Positions 42,542-53,132 are shown, counted from the first letter of the stretch. The stretch: 64,000 nt of DNA from Sphingomicrobium astaxanthinifaciens (GCF_022865105.1 NZ_JAKNYM010000001.1:310001-374000), one strand, 5' to 3'. Made by a program: numbers and translations. The notes: a model not told the origin generated them from the letters alone.

Positions 42542-42982
42542 ATGTATGAGCGCGCCATAGTTGCCGTCGATGTCTATGACGAAGCCGGAACGACGCAAAC
42601 CCTACGCAAGGCGAAACACCTCGCCGAGGCGTTTGGCACCGCACTTCACATCGTCTTCGTGAGACCGAAACTGCCAGCACGATACATGATGCTCGTGCCT
42701 GACGACTTCCAAGCGATCCGACAGGATGAAGCACTCCAAAAGCTCATCGAAGCGGGTGAAGTGGCTGAACTGAATATCACCGACTCCGATTTCACCTCCC
42801 CCCAAGGCTCGGTTTCGGATGAAATCCTCAATGCCGTGGAAGAATTGAAGGGTGATCTCATCATCCTCGGTGCTCAGCAATCGAATTTTGCCCGATTGTT
42901 TATCGGGTCGAACAGCAACTCGATCATGCGCCATTCGACCGTTGACGTGTTGCTGGTTCGTTTCACCGCTTCGAACGACTAG
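42542..42982 (+). CDS. Universal stress protein (UspA family)
   Basis: A 146-residue soluble protein. It starts MYERAIVAVDVYDEAG and ends with the ATP-binding-type block LIILGAQQSNFARLFIGSNS followed by STVDVLLVR, which gives the G-x2-G-x9-GS layout only in part, as Gln and Asn replace the first residues. It may therefore not bind ATP in the usual way. GGAG precedes the ATG. It lies seven bases before the antiporter gene, and UspA proteins are known to pair with Kef-type transporters. Confidence 0.85.
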   Translation: MYERAIVAVDVYDEAGTTQTLRKAKHLAEAFGTALHIVFVRPKLPARYMMLVPDDFQAIRQDEALQKLIEAGEVAELNITDSDFTSPQGSVSDEILNAVEELKGDLIILGAQQSNFARLFIGSNSNSIMRHSTVDVLLVRFTASND

Positions 42983-42989
42983 ACCGAAC

Positions 42990-44702
42990 GTGGAAGCCCA
43001 CGCCCACATCCCTCATCTAAGGGAAGTACTGCTGTTTCTTGCCACAGCAGGGATTGTCGTGCCGATGCTTCAACGACGGATCAGCCCTGTTCTTGGCTAT
43101 TTCATCGTCGGCGGTCTCATAGGGCCTTTCGGACTGGGGCTCTTGGCAGGTGAATTTGACGCCCTCCAATGGCTCGTAATCGACGATCTGGAAGGCGTAA
43201 CGGCGCTTGCCGAACTAGGAGTTATCTTCCTCCTATTCGTCATCGGGCTGGAACTCTCCTTCGCACGTCTATGGTCAATGAGACGGCTCGTTTTCGGGCT
43301 CGGCAGCGCACAGATCATTGCCACTGGGGCGGTTATTGCCATCATCGCGATGTCCTGGGGCAACCCCCTCGCCACTTCGATCATTCTGGGCGCCTGCCTA
43401 GCCCTTTCCTCGACCGCGATCGTCACTGAGATACTTGTCAGCCGCGGTCAACTAGGCTCAACCTCGGGCCGCGCCACCTTTTCCATCCTGCTGATGCAGG
43501 ACTTGGCGGTGGTGCCCATCCTTTTCGCGGTCAGCATACTCGGTGCACTTGCCGTCGATAATCTTCTTATCGGCCTCGGGATCGCGCTGGGCGAGGCGCT
43601 GTTGACCATACTCGTCATCTACCTCGTCGGTCGCCTGGCGATCCGACCTCTCCTGCGTCTCGTAGCCGACACGCATAGTCGCGAGGCCTTCGTGGCTGCG
43701 ATCCTGCTTATTGCGGTCGGCACGGCAGCGCTGAGCGGGGTCGCCGGTCTTTCGATGGCGCTCGGCGCTTTTCTCGCCGGACTGCTCATCGCGGAGACCG
43801 AATTTCGCCATCAGGTGAAAGTCGATATAGAACCCTTCAAGGGCCTCATGCTTGGCCTCTTTTTCATGTCCGTTGGCATGGGGATCGATTGGCGATGGGT
43901 CATCGAGAACCCCTTTTGGATTTTCGCCTCAGCCGTGGGCCTCGTCCTCCTCAAGGTCGCGGTAATTTGCCCAATCGCCATCCTATGGAAGCTTCCAAGA
44001 GCACGCGCGATCGAGGTCGCCATCCTTCTTGGCCAAGCGGGTGAGTTCGGGTTCTTGATCATCGGCCTTTCGACCAGTGTGGGCTTGCTCGATGCGGAAG
44101 TTGGGCAGTTCATGCTGATCGTGGTAGGCATCACCATGCTCGCAACCCCCGGACTTGCATGGCTCTCCCGCGTCGTCGGGCTGAAACTCGAGCATCGGGA
44201 CGATTATCACGATGCGGCCGAGCGCATAACTTTACCAAGCCATCTCGAGGGTCATGTCCTCATCGCGGGCTTCGGCCGCGTCGGGCGTCACGTTGCCGAA
44301 GTCCTCGACGAACATGATATTGCTTATGTCGCAATCGAAAAGGATGCCGCATCCGTCAGGCGATCGGACACTGGGCCGATGGTACATGTCGGCGACGCGG
44401 CCCGAGTCGACTTCTTGAAAGAAGTCGGTCTCGATAGAGCGGGGGCCATTGTCGTTACGCTTGGTGACCCCGAAGCGTCAGAAGCACTGGTCGAGCAAAT
44501 CCGACAAATCGCCCCAGGCCTACCCATCTTTGCCCGGGCGCGTACCGCCGCCGACGCCGAGGCACTTCTCGCGAAGGGCGCGCATACCGCGGTACCGGAG
44601 ACCTTTGAAGGAAGCCTGCGCCTCGCTATGCGCGTTCTGTCTGAATATGGCCGCGACGAGCCAACTCTTGAACGCTGGATGGCAGGCCAGCGCGCCGACT
44701 GA
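42990..44702 (+). CDS. Kef-type monovalent cation:proton antiporter (CPA2) with TrkA-N domain
   Basis: An inner-membrane antiporter of 570 residues. About 12 helices at 10-385 include VIFLLFVIGLELSFARLW, SSTAIVTEILVSRGQL and LLGQAGEFGFLIIGLS, all CPA2 hallmarks. A C-terminal RCK-type NAD-binding domain starts at about 420 (HVLIAGFGRVGRHVAEVL). It resembles KefB/KefC K+ efflux systems used against electrophile or acid stress, or YbaL-like relatives; no glutathione-specific ancillary subunit gene is next to it. Start is GTG at 42990, preceded by a weak ribosome binding site, and probably coupled to the UspA gene. Confidence 0.87.
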   Translation: MEAHAHIPHLREVLLFLATAGIVVPMLQRRISPVLGYFIVGGLIGPFGLGLLAGEFDALQWLVIDDLEGVTALAELGVIFLLFVIGLELSFARLWSMRRLVFGLGSAQIIATGAVIAIIAMSWGNPLATSIILGACLALSSTAIVTEILVSRGQLGSTSGRATFSILLMQDLAVVPILFAVSILGALAVDNLLIGLGIALGEALLTILVIYLVGRLAIRPLLRLVADTHSREAFVAAILLIAVGTAALSGVAGLSMALGAFLAGLLIAETEFRHQVKVDIEPFKGLMLGLFFMSVGMGIDWRWVIENPFWIFASAVGLVLLKVAVICPIAILWKLPRARAIEVAILLGQAGEFGFLIIGLSTSVGLLDAEVGQFMLIVVGITMLATPGLAWLSRVVGLKLEHRDDYHDAAERITLPSHLEGHVLIAGFGRVGRHVAEVLDEHDIAYVAIEKDAASVRRSDTGPMVHVGDAARVDFLKEVGLDRAGAIVVTLGDPEASEALVEQIRQIAPGLPIFARARTAADAEALLAKGAHTAVPETFEGSLRLAMRVLSEYGRDEPTLERWMAGQRAD

Positions 44703-44709
44703 GCCGCCT

Positions 44710-45003
44710 TCAGCCGCGCGGGTCGACAACCAGCGTGTCGATAGGCAAAGAGTCTATCAGCTCGCTAGAACTACCAATCGTAGCCGCTTTCACTCCGCTT
44801 GCGCCATGAGTGCCGAGCACTACGAGATTGGCGTTATGCTTCTCCGCCTCCTGTGTCACTGCGACATATAGGCGATCGGTTACGACATTGCTGGTAAGCC
44901 GGTCACCCTCGCCGATCTTATTCACAAGTTTAGTCATACGCTGCTCAGCCTCGGCTCGGAGTTCGCGTTCGACTGCAGGGTGGTACGCAAGAAGCATTTG
45001 CAC
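44710..45003 (-). pseudogene. UspA C-terminal fragment
   Basis: About 97 codons matching only the C-terminal two thirds of a universal stress protein: AVERELRAEAEQRMTKLV, ANLVVLGTHGASGVKAATIG and SSELIDSLPIDTLVVDPRG, with the G-x2-G-x9-S layout. The first 45-50 residues (the IL-x-PTD strand) are missing. The frame breaks off at about 44995-45003, exactly where integrase sequence on the other strand begins, so the gene was cut by a recombination or deletion event. Confidence 0.75.
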
Positions 45004-45198
45004 GATGCGAGAGGCACCTTCGCTACCTTCTTGATGACAGAAACCGATCTCACCGATGTTGAGATCGCGGGCGTTATGGGGTGGTCGCCCGACGAAGTTG
45101 CGCGAATTCGAAAAGTGTATGTTGACGAGCGCGCAACAGTCGTGGCAATCGGCCAGCGGATCGCACGCGGTGTAAACCGGAACTGTAAACCGGAATGA
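44980..45198 (+). pseudogene. Tyrosine recombinase C-terminal fragment
   Basis: The recognisable part, from about 44995, reads HLHDARGTFATFLMTETDLT, EIAGVMGWSPDEVARI and VYVDERATVVAIGQRI. This is the His-x2-Arg helix, the WSP-type loop and the Tyr-containing end of a phage-type integrase. The N-terminal three quarters are missing, replaced by the UspA fragment on the opposite strand. It lies 47 bases before tRNA-Gly, the usual place for the integrase of an element inserted there. Unlike the short integrase at 32333, it belongs to the larger phage-like class. Confidence 0.75.
45171..45190 (+). repeat. Paired TGTAAACCGGAA words near the right island end
   Basis: TGTAAAC occurs at 45171-45177 and 45184-45190, each followed by CGGAA. 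The same TGTAAAC word appears three times just inside the left end of each island. Such short repeats at both ends are typical of integrase arm-binding sites. Just downstream, GGCGG-AAAA-CCGCC (45226-45239) is a hairpin related to that at 26716-26733. Confidence 0.45.
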
Positions 45199-45245
45199 TC
45201 ACGGCGAACGATTGTTAGGAAATTCGGCGGAAAACCGCCATCCGT

Positions 45246-45319
45246 GCGGGTGTAGCTCAATGGTAGAGCAGGAGCTTCCCAAGCTTAAGACGAGGGTTCG
45301 ATTCCCTTCACCCGCTCCA
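45246..45319 (+). tRNA. tRNA-Gly(CCC), intact
   Basis: 74 bases folding as a complete cloverleaf: acceptor GCGGGTG with CACCCGC, D arm GCTC/GAGC, anticodon loop TTCCCAA (anticodon CCC), T loop TTCGATT, discriminator T and encoded CCA. In the anticodon stem, pair 28-42 is G-T and 27-43 is G-A, so it is slightly weak. Bases 1-40 match the two truncated copies at 26669 and 31999. The upstream DNA here is island-derived and lacks the TTGACG/TATGAG promoter seen before those copies. Confidence 0.95.
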
Positions 45320-45354
45320 TTTTCCGCCATTTCGACCGCGCCGCCGGGCGCGGC

Positions 45355-45990
45355 TCAGCCCGCGGGGCGTGCCTGGTCCGCCGCGGCGGCTTCGGCTTCG
45401 ACCGCCGCTTCCTGCGCCTCCAGCGCGCGCCGCTCGATCACCGCCTCGACCGTACCGATCGCGATCTCGACGCGGCGGTTGCGGGCCTGCCCCTCGGGGT
45501 CGGGCTCGCCCGCTAGCGTGAAATTGGGCGCGACCGGATTATGTTCGCCCAGCGCGACGATGGTCAGGCGCTCGGGGTCCACCCCCCGCGCCTCGAGATA
45601 GTCGGCGACCAGCTGCGCGCGCGCCCGGCTGGCGCGCGCGTTGGCCGCGTCCGAACCGACCGAATCCGAATGCCCGAACAGGGTGATGGGCTCCTCGCTC
45701 GCGATCCGCTGGTCGCCGAGGAAGGCATCGATCGCTTCCCTCGCGGCGGGATCGAGCCCGTCCGCCACCGCGCCGACGCCGACGGTGATCTCCATCGGCA
45801 CCTCGATCGCCGCCTCGACCGGCACGGTCGAGGCGATGTCCTCGCGGATGATCGAGCGCAGCGGCGGCGCGGGGTCCTCGACCTCGGGCTCGGGGCCGGC
45901 GGGGGCGGGTTCGCGGCACCCCGCCAGCGCGCCCAGCACGAGCAGGGACAGGGCAAGGCGCGGAGAGGCCGGCCGGTTGCGGGGGGTCAT
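45355..45990 (-). CDS. OmpA-family lipoprotein
   Basis: A 211-residue lipoprotein with lipobox LGALAGC (Cys25). An acidic Pro-rich linker follows, then an OmpA-like peptidoglycan-binding domain at about 85-185: LFGHSDSVGSDAANARASRA, LTIVALGEHNPVAPN and EGQARNRRVEIAIG. The Ala/Glu-rich C-terminal tail (RRALEAQEAAVEAEAAAADQ) is probably helical. It should tie the outer or inner membrane to the cell wall. Its start overlaps the stop of the antiporter gene by four bases, an unusual pairing of an envelope lipoprotein with an ion transporter. Confidence 0.87.
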   Translation of the reverse strand: MTPRNRPASPRLALSLLVLGALAGCREPAPAGPEPEVEDPAPPLRSIIREDIASTVPVEAAIEVPMEITVGVGAVADGLDPAAREAIDAFLGDQRIASEEPITLFGHSDSVGSDAANARASRARAQLVADYLEARGVDPERLTIVALGEHNPVAPNFTLAGEPDPEGQARNRRVEIAIGTVEAVIERRALEAQEAAVEAEAAAADQARPAG

Positions 45991-47945
45991 CGCTTGCTCT
46001 CCTCTTCCTCGTCGCCGGGGTCCGGCAGCGCGTCGGGCCGGGCGGCCGCCGCCCCGGCCTCTGTCGCCGCCTCCTCGCGCCGCTCCTCCTCTCGGTCGGG
46101 CAGCACCTCGTCGAGCGGATGGCGGGTGCCCGGCGGGACATAGGCGACGATCGTGTCGCCCGGTCGCCCGTCGGGGCGCGAGGCGTGGGTGTAGAAGCGC
46201 AGCCGCCCGTCCTCGCGCAGGACGAACAGCGGTAGGTGCTCTTCGGGCAGGTGGCTGCGCATCAGGTTGGTATCGAGCGTGAGCGTCAGTTCGATCGGCA
46301 TCAATTTCCAGCCGCGCGCGACATGGTCGGCGACATCCTCGACCCCGTGGCCGGTATCGAACAGCGAACGGCCGCGCAGCGAGGTCGGCAGCGCATGCGG
46401 GTCGTCGCCGCTGGCATCGCCCAGTTGGTAGACGTTGTCGGACCCGATCTCGGGCGCGAATTCGGAGCAGACGAGCGCGTTATACGCCTCGTTGCCGGTG
46501 GTCGCGACGAGCACCTGGAACTGGTTGAAATCGAGATCCTCCTCGGTCGCCTCGGCGAGGATCTCGCCGTGGAAGGTCGGCAGCTTCTCGGCCCGCGCCG
46601 CCCCCAGCCGCTGCCAGCTGGTGTCGGCGATCATCACCGGCACCTTGAGTTCGCGCAGCGTCTTGGCGAGCTGGAGCGAGAAGGGCGTGGTGCCGACGAT
46701 CAGCACACCGTTGCTGTCGGGGCCGTTCAGCCCCAGCAGCCGAGCGAGCGGGGCGGCGGTGAACCCGTGCGCGACGATGGTCGCGGCGACCACCGCGAAG
46801 GACAGGGTGATGAGCAGCATGCCCCCCGAATAGCCGAGCTCGTCGAGCCGCAGCGCGAACAGCCCCGAGATGGCGACCAGCACGATCCCGCGCGGGGCGA
46901 TCCAGGCGACGAACAGGCGCTCCTTCCACGGCACCTTGGAGAAAGCGAGGCTGATCAGCACCGTCGCCGGACGGACGAGGAACAGCAGGACGAGGAGGAA
47001 GGCGGCCCAGCGCCACTGGAACTGCTCGATCATCGACCAGTCGAGGCTTGCCGACAGCGTCACGAACACCCCCGAGACGAGGATGATCGTGATATTCTCC
47101 TTGAACGGCAGGTAGGTGCGCGCGCTCGACAGGTGCATGTTGGCGAGCGCGATCCCCATCACCGTGACCGCGAGCAGCCCGGTCTCCTGCTGCACCAGGT
47201 TGGACAGGACGAAGGTCCCGATCACGGTGACGAACAGGATCGGCGCCTTGAGATATTCGGGAACCATGCCGCGCGGGAAGCTGAAGGCCACCGCCTTGGC
47301 CGCGCCCCAGCCGACCGCGCCGGCGGCCAGGCTGGCGATGACCAGCCCGATGATATTGTCGATGAAGCTGGTGCCCTGCTGCTGCTGAAGCAGGAATTCG
47401 TAGGTCACCACCGCGGCCAGCGCGCCGAGCGGATCGTTGACGATGCCTTCCCATTTGAGGATCGCGCGCGGGCGCTGCGCCAGGTTGGTCTGGCGCAGCA
47501 GCGGGATGATCACGGTGGGGCCGGTGACCACGAGGATCCCCGCGAACAGCACCGAGACCGCGAGCGTCAGCCCCGCCACCTCGTGCAGCGCCAGCGCGCC
47601 CAGCGCCCAGCCGACCGGCACGCCGATGAGCACCAGCCGCGGCACCGCGCCGCCCGTCTTCTTGAGTTCGTTGAAGCGTAGCTGGAGCCCGCCCTCGAAC
47701 AGGATGATCGCGACCGCGAGCGCGACCGCAGGCTCGAGCAGTTCGCCGAAATCCTCGTTGGGGCGCACCAGCCCGGTCACCGGGCCGAGCAGGATGCCCG
47801 CGACCAGCATCAGCGCGATGGCGGGCAGCCCGGTCCGCCACGCCACCCATTGCGCCCCCATCCCGGCGAGCCCGATCAGCGCGATCGAGATGACGACATG
47901 GTTGTCGCCGGCGGCGAGCAGGAAAGGCGCGAGGGCGTCGATCAT
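45987..47945 (-). CDS. CPA1-type sodium(cation):proton antiporter
   Basis: An inner-membrane antiporter of 652 residues from the ATG at 47945; the longer frame upstream adds unlikely residues. About 13 helices at 1-400 include ALMLVAGILLGPVTGLV, AIILFEGGLQLRFNEL (the FEGG motif) and LKWEGIVNDPLGALAAVV, which carries the Asn-Asp of the ion site. A regulatory domain from about 410 (GVLIVGTTPFSLQLAKTLRE) resembles a TrkA-N fold, and an acidic tail ends the protein. It probably manages Na+ or K+ and pH. It is co-transcribed with the OmpA-type lipoprotein gene. Confidence 0.88.
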   Translation of the reverse strand: MIDALAPFLLAAGDNHVVISIALIGLAGMGAQWVAWRTGLPAIALMLVAGILLGPVTGLVRPNEDFGELLEPAVALAVAIILFEGGLQLRFNELKKTGGAVPRLVLIGVPVGWALGALALHEVAGLTLAVSVLFAGILVVTGPTVIIPLLRQTNLAQRPRAILKWEGIVNDPLGALAAVVTYEFLLQQQQGTSFIDNIIGLVIASLAAGAVGWGAAKAVAFSFPRGMVPEYLKAPILFVTVIGTFVLSNLVQQETGLLAVTVMGIALANMHLSSARTYLPFKENITIILVSGVFVTLSASLDWSMIEQFQWRWAAFLLVLLFLVRPATVLISLAFSKVPWKERLFVAWIAPRGIVLVAISGLFALRLDELGYSGGMLLITLSFAVVAATIVAHGFTAAPLARLLGLNGPDSNGVLIVGTTPFSLQLAKTLRELKVPVMIADTSWQRLGAARAEKLPTFHGEILAEATEEDLDFNQFQVLVATTGNEAYNALVCSEFAPEIGSDNVYQLGDASGDDPHALPTSLRGRSLFDTGHGVEDVADHVARGWKLMPIELTLTLDTNLMRSHLPEEHLPLFVLREDGRLRFYTHASRPDGRPGDTIVAYVPPGTRHPLDEVLPDREEERREEAATEAGAAAARPDALPDPGDEEEESKR

Positions 47946-47989
47946 TGGATCGGGAGCGTTAAAGCCCCGCCGATGGTTCCACAACCGGC

Positions 47990-48313
47990 ATGAAATACCC
48001 GGTCACCCCCGACAAACGCTATTTCCTCGTGCGCGGGCGGCTGTGGCGGATGAGCGATCCCGCGCTCGACCCCGCGCGGCGCGAGGAGCTGGTGCGCGCG
48101 CTGATGGCGGCGCGCTCGGTCAAGGGGCGCGCAATGCGCGCGGGCGATGCGCAAGCGCGCGAGGAGGCGCGGCAACGGGTCGATGCGGCCAAGCATGCGC
48201 TGGGCGAGCGCGGCCCCGTCTGGTGGGACGACGGCGCGCCCGACTATAATCGCAAGCTGGCGAGGAACACGCCCTATGCCGACTGGGCGGCCGCGCTCGA
48301 CGAGACCGGCTAG
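47990..48313 (+). CDS. Small conserved-type hypothetical protein
   Basis: A 107-residue soluble basic protein: MKYPVTPDKRYFLVRGRLWR, then RREELVRALMAARSVKGRAM and ERGPVWWDDGAPDYNRKLAR. I recall similar proteins annotated as hypothetical in alphaproteobacteria; no function is established. It diverges from the antiporter gene across 44 bases and its end overlaps no other gene. Codon use and high GC match the backbone. Confidence 0.7.
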   Translation: MKYPVTPDKRYFLVRGRLWRMSDPALDPARREELVRALMAARSVKGRAMRAGDAQAREEARQRVDAAKHALGERGPVWWDDGAPDYNRKLARNTPYADWAAALDETG

Positions 48314-48338
48314 CGCGACATCGCGCCGCGCCCGGTCG

Positions 48339-49094
<756 letters not shown>

Positions 49095-49144
49095 GCGCGC
49101 CTCATGCCACGCCGCGCGCGCGGGCGATAGCCATGCATTGCCCG

Positions 49145-49621
49145 CTAGCCGCGCGCCGCCGCCTTCCAGCGCCGCATCTGCTCCTCGCTCCAGAAATCGC
49201 GCGCGTCGTAGAAGTCCTCGAACGCGGGGACCTCGGGATCGAGCGAGACCCAGTCCATCTTCGCGCGCGTGTGGATATGCACGTCGGGGGCGATCCCCGC
49301 CTTGTCCTCGAGCACGCCCGCGCGCACGAAATGGATCTTCTCGCGCGCATGGCTGTAATGCCCCGAGACCGCGACATGGCACTCGGCGCAGCGCAGGATC
49401 CACTGGTCCTTGCCGCTCGCCGAGGGGGTCACCACCCGCTCCACCGGCCCCTCGATCGCGACCGCGTCGGCCGCGTGCAAGCAGTTGAGCCCGAACGCCG
49501 AGCCGCTCTCGCGCTGGCAATAGGTGCAGTGGCAGGCGTGGGTAATGATCGGCGGCCCCGTCACCGCGATCCGCACCGCCCCGCAGGCGCAGCGCCCGCT
49601 CCTTGCCCGTGCCTCGTCCAT
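49145..49621 (-). CDS. GFA/CENP-V-domain zinc protein
   Basis: A 158-residue protein with the zinc sites of the glutathione-dependent formaldehyde-activating (GFA) fold: CACGAVR (first pair), CHCTYCQRESGS (three Cys) and LRCAECH. The sequence HCTYCQRESGSAFGLNCLHA is typical. Members are usually annotated as GFA family; most have unknown function. The start ATG at 49621 is the first that fits the family. It diverges from map across 61 bases. Confidence 0.83.
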   Translation of the reverse strand: MDEARARSGRCACGAVRIAVTGPPIITHACHCTYCQRESGSAFGLNCLHAADAVAIEGPVERVVTPSASGKDQWILRCAECHVAVSGHYSHAREKIHFVRAGVLEDKAGIAPDVHIHTRAKMDWVSLDPEVPAFEDFYDARDFWSEEQMRRWKAAARG

Positions 49622-49682
49622 GCTCGCCGTCCCCTTCGCTTGCGCCTCGCCTTTTGCCGGCGGGCAGCCTATATCGCCCTCC

Positions 49683-50872
<1,190 letters not shown>

Positions 50873-50881
50873 GCGGTGACG

Positions 50882-51100
50882 ATGGTGTCCGAGCGCGACC
50901 CCCGCCTCGCCTCGATGCCGCCCGAGGAACTGCGCCGGATCATGCGCGCGCTGGGCTATCGCACCCAGTCGGACCTTGCCAACGCGATCGGCGTCTCGCG
51001 CTCGAGCGTCTCGCTCTGGCTCGACGGCAAGGTCGGGGTGCCGCGCCCCGTCGCGATGCTGCTGCGCATGCTCCACGGTGCCCAGCGTCGCGCCTATTAG
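50882..51100 (+). CDS. Small helix-turn-helix protein between glnB and glnA
   Basis: A 72-residue protein that is almost entirely an XRE-type DNA-binding domain: IMRALGYRTQSDLANAIGVS with turn and recognition helix RSSVSLWLDGKVGVPRPVAM. The start may be GTG at 50876 or the ATG used here; it begins only nine bases after glnB. It probably binds DNA as a dimer. The position within the nitrogen operon suggests a role in nitrogen control, but that is only positional. Confidence 0.7.
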   Translation: MVSERDPRLASMPPEELRRIMRALGYRTQSDLANAIGVSRSSVSLWLDGKVGVPRPVAMLLRMLHGAQRRAY

Positions 51101-51103
51101 GCG

Positions 51104-51499
51104 ATGATCGACGTCCTGCGCGACGACGTGCACGCCGCCGATCTCGACAACCGCTGCCGCCTGCCGTTGCCGTCCCCGGCGCAGCGCGCCGACCCGCGCG
51201 GGCTCGAGACGATGGTCCGGCAGCTCGCGCGCGGGGGTTTCTTCCCCTGCATTCGCGGCGGTAGCCGCTGGGCCGTGCTCGTCGATGGCGACCCGGTCGG
51301 CGCGTTCGAGGTGCCCGGCCGCGGTGCAAGGAGGCTGCGCCGCCTTCGCCTCGAGGGGCATGGCGAACGCCCCCCGCCGCTTCCGCGTGCCCGCCTCGAG
51401 TTCCGGCGCGCGCCCGCGCCGTGGCGCCTTGCCGACTGGCTCCACGGGGTGCTCCATCCGCTCCCCTTACGCCTGTTGAATTGTTCACCGCACGGCTGA
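51104..51499 (+). CDS. Possible small hypothetical protein between glnB and glnA
   Basis: A possible 131-residue protein starting three bases after the helix-turn-helix gene. The middle (LARGGFFPCIRGGSRWAVLV and DGDPVGAFEVPG) reads like a folded domain, but the C-terminal half is Arg/Pro/Leu-rich (RRLRRLRLEGHGERPPPLPR) and could be a GC-rich chance frame. No family recognised. If real, it forms a two-gene insert with the preceding gene. The 92 bases before glnA hold no clear promoter. Confidence 0.35.
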   Translation: MIDVLRDDVHAADLDNRCRLPLPSPAQRADPRGLETMVRQLARGGFFPCIRGGSRWAVLVDGDPVGAFEVPGRGARRLRRLRLEGHGERPPPLPRARLEFRRAPAPWRLADWLHGVLHPLPLRLLNCSPHG

Positions 51500-51592
51500 T
51501 CGCGCTTGTCGGAACGCGGCCCCCTGCCCGAACATAGGGACCGGTGACCGGGCGAGCGCGACTCGCCCTTTTCGCATCCAACGGAGACTTTC

Positions 51593-53002
51593 ATGACCAG
51601 CGCCAAGGACATCCTCGCCCGGATCGAGGAAGAAGAGATCGAGTATGTGGAGCTGCGCTTCACCGACCCCAAGGGCAAGTGGCAGCACCTCTCGATGGTC
51701 GCTTCGGCACTGGACGAGGACCAGCTCGAGGACGGCTTCATGTTCGACGGCTCCTCGATCGCCGGCTGGAAGGCGATCAACGAGAGCGACATGATCCTCA
51801 AGCCCGACTTCGACGCGGTCTATGTCGATCCCTTCATGGCCACCTCGACGCTGGTCGTCTTCTGCAACATCGTCGATCCCGGCTCGGGCGAACTCTATTC
51901 GCGCGACCCGCGCTCGACCGCGACCCGCGCCGAGACCTACCTCAAGTCGACCGGCATCGGCGACACCATCTACGTCGGCCCTGAGGCCGAGTTCTTCATG
52001 TTCGACGACGTGCGCTTCCACGACGGCTATGCCGGCAACGGCTACCAGCTCGACGATGTCGAACTACCCTCGAACAGCGCGACCGAATATGAGCAGGGCA
52101 ACATGGCCCACCGCCCGCGCGAGAAGGGCGGCTATTTCCCCGTCGCCCCGGTCGACAGCGCTTCCGACATCCGCTCGGAGATGGTCTCGACCATGCTCGA
52201 GATGGGGCTGCCGTGCGACAAGCACCACCACGAGGTCGCGCCGGCGCAGCACGAACTCGGGCTGACCTTCGGCGAACTGGTCGAGACCGCCGACCGCATG
52301 CAGCTCTACAAATATGTCGTCCACATGGTGGCGCATGCCTATGGCAAGTCGGCGACCTTCATGCCCAAGCCGATCGCCAAGGACAACGGCTCGGGGATGC
52401 ACGTCCATATGTCGATCTGGAAGGACGGCAAGCCCTTGTTCGCGGGCGACGGCTATGCCGGGTTGTCCGAGACCGCGCTGTTTTTCATCGGCGGCGTGAT
52501 CAAGCATGCGCGCGCGCTCAACGCCTTCACCAACCCCTCGACCAACAGCTACAAGCGCCTGGTTCCCGGCTTCGAGGCGCCGGTGCTGCTGGCCTACAGC
52601 TCGCGCAACCGCTCGGCCTCGTGCCGCATCCCCTACGGGACCGGCGAGAAGTCGAAGCGCGTCGAGTTCCGCTTCCCCGACGCCACCGCCAATCCCTATC
52701 TCGCCTATGCCGCGCTGCTGATGGCGGGGCTCGACGGGATCGAGAACCGGATCCACCCGGGCGAGGCGATCGACAAGAATCTCTACGACCTGCCGCCCGC
52801 CGAGCTGGTCGACGTGCCGACCGTCTGCGGCAGCCTGCGCGAGGCGCTCGTCGCGCTCGACCAGGATCGCGCTTTCCTGACCAGGGGCGATGTCTTCACC
52901 GACGACCAAATCGACGCCTATATGGATCTCAAGTGGGAAGAGGTGATGCGCTGGGAAACCACCCCGAGCGCGGTAGAATTCGACATGTATTACAGCGCCT
53001 GA
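51593..53002 (+). CDS. glnA: Glutamine synthetase type I
   Basis: Makes glutamine from glutamate, ammonia and ATP; a dodecamer in the cytosol. The 469-residue protein shows [18 protein letters not shown] (the Asp50 loop region), the [12 protein letters not shown] metal site, the ATP-binding [19 protein letters not shown] and the KNLYDLPP segment, whose Tyr is the adenylylation site. Regulation by GlnE adenylyltransferase and P-II is therefore expected. It lies downstream of glnB with two small genes between, and is followed by a strong terminator. Confidence 0.97.
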   Translation: MTSAKDILARIEEEEIEYVELRFTDPKGKWQHLSMVASALDEDQLEDGFMFDGSSIAGWKAINESDMILKPDFDAVYVDPFMATSTLVVFCNIVDPGSGELYSRDPRSTATRAETYLKSTGIGDTIYVGPEAEFFMFDDVRFHDGYAGNGYQLDDVELPSNSATEYEQGNMAHRPREKGGYFPVAPVDSASDIRSEMVSTMLEMGLPCDKHHHEVAPAQHELGLTFGELVETADRMQLYKYVVHMVAHAYGKSATFMPKPIAKDNGSGMHVHMSIWKDGKPLFAGDGYAGLSETALFFIGGVIKHARALNAFTNPSTNSYKRLVPGFEAPVLLAYSSRNRSASCRIPYGTGEKSKRVEFRFPDATANPYLAYAALLMAGLDGIENRIHPGEAIDKNLYDLPPAELVDVPTVCGSLREALVALDQDRAFLTRGDVFTDDQIDAYMDLKWEEVMRWETTPSAVEFDMYYSA

Positions 53003-53029
53003 GCGTTCGCGCCTTGCCGCGACGACGGG

Positions 53030-53057
53030 ATCGGGGGCCACGCGGCCCCCGATTTTG
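53030..53057 (+). terminator. Intrinsic terminator after glnA
   Basis: A perfect 10-bp stem (ATCGGGGGCC with GGCCCCCGAT) and loop ACGC, followed by TTTTG. It lies 28 bases after the glnA stop and is the clearest intrinsic terminator in the window. Confidence 0.85.
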
Positions 53058-53132
53058 TCTCGCCTCCGTACGCTGCGTTAACCAGCAACCATAAGGCGAG
53101 CGTAACCAATATCGCCTACCCCGCTTCTCCTG

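Noticed and set aside
26617-45319. Prophage
   Set aside because: No capsid, tail, terminase or lysis genes; only recombinase genes and cargo, so integrative islands fit better.
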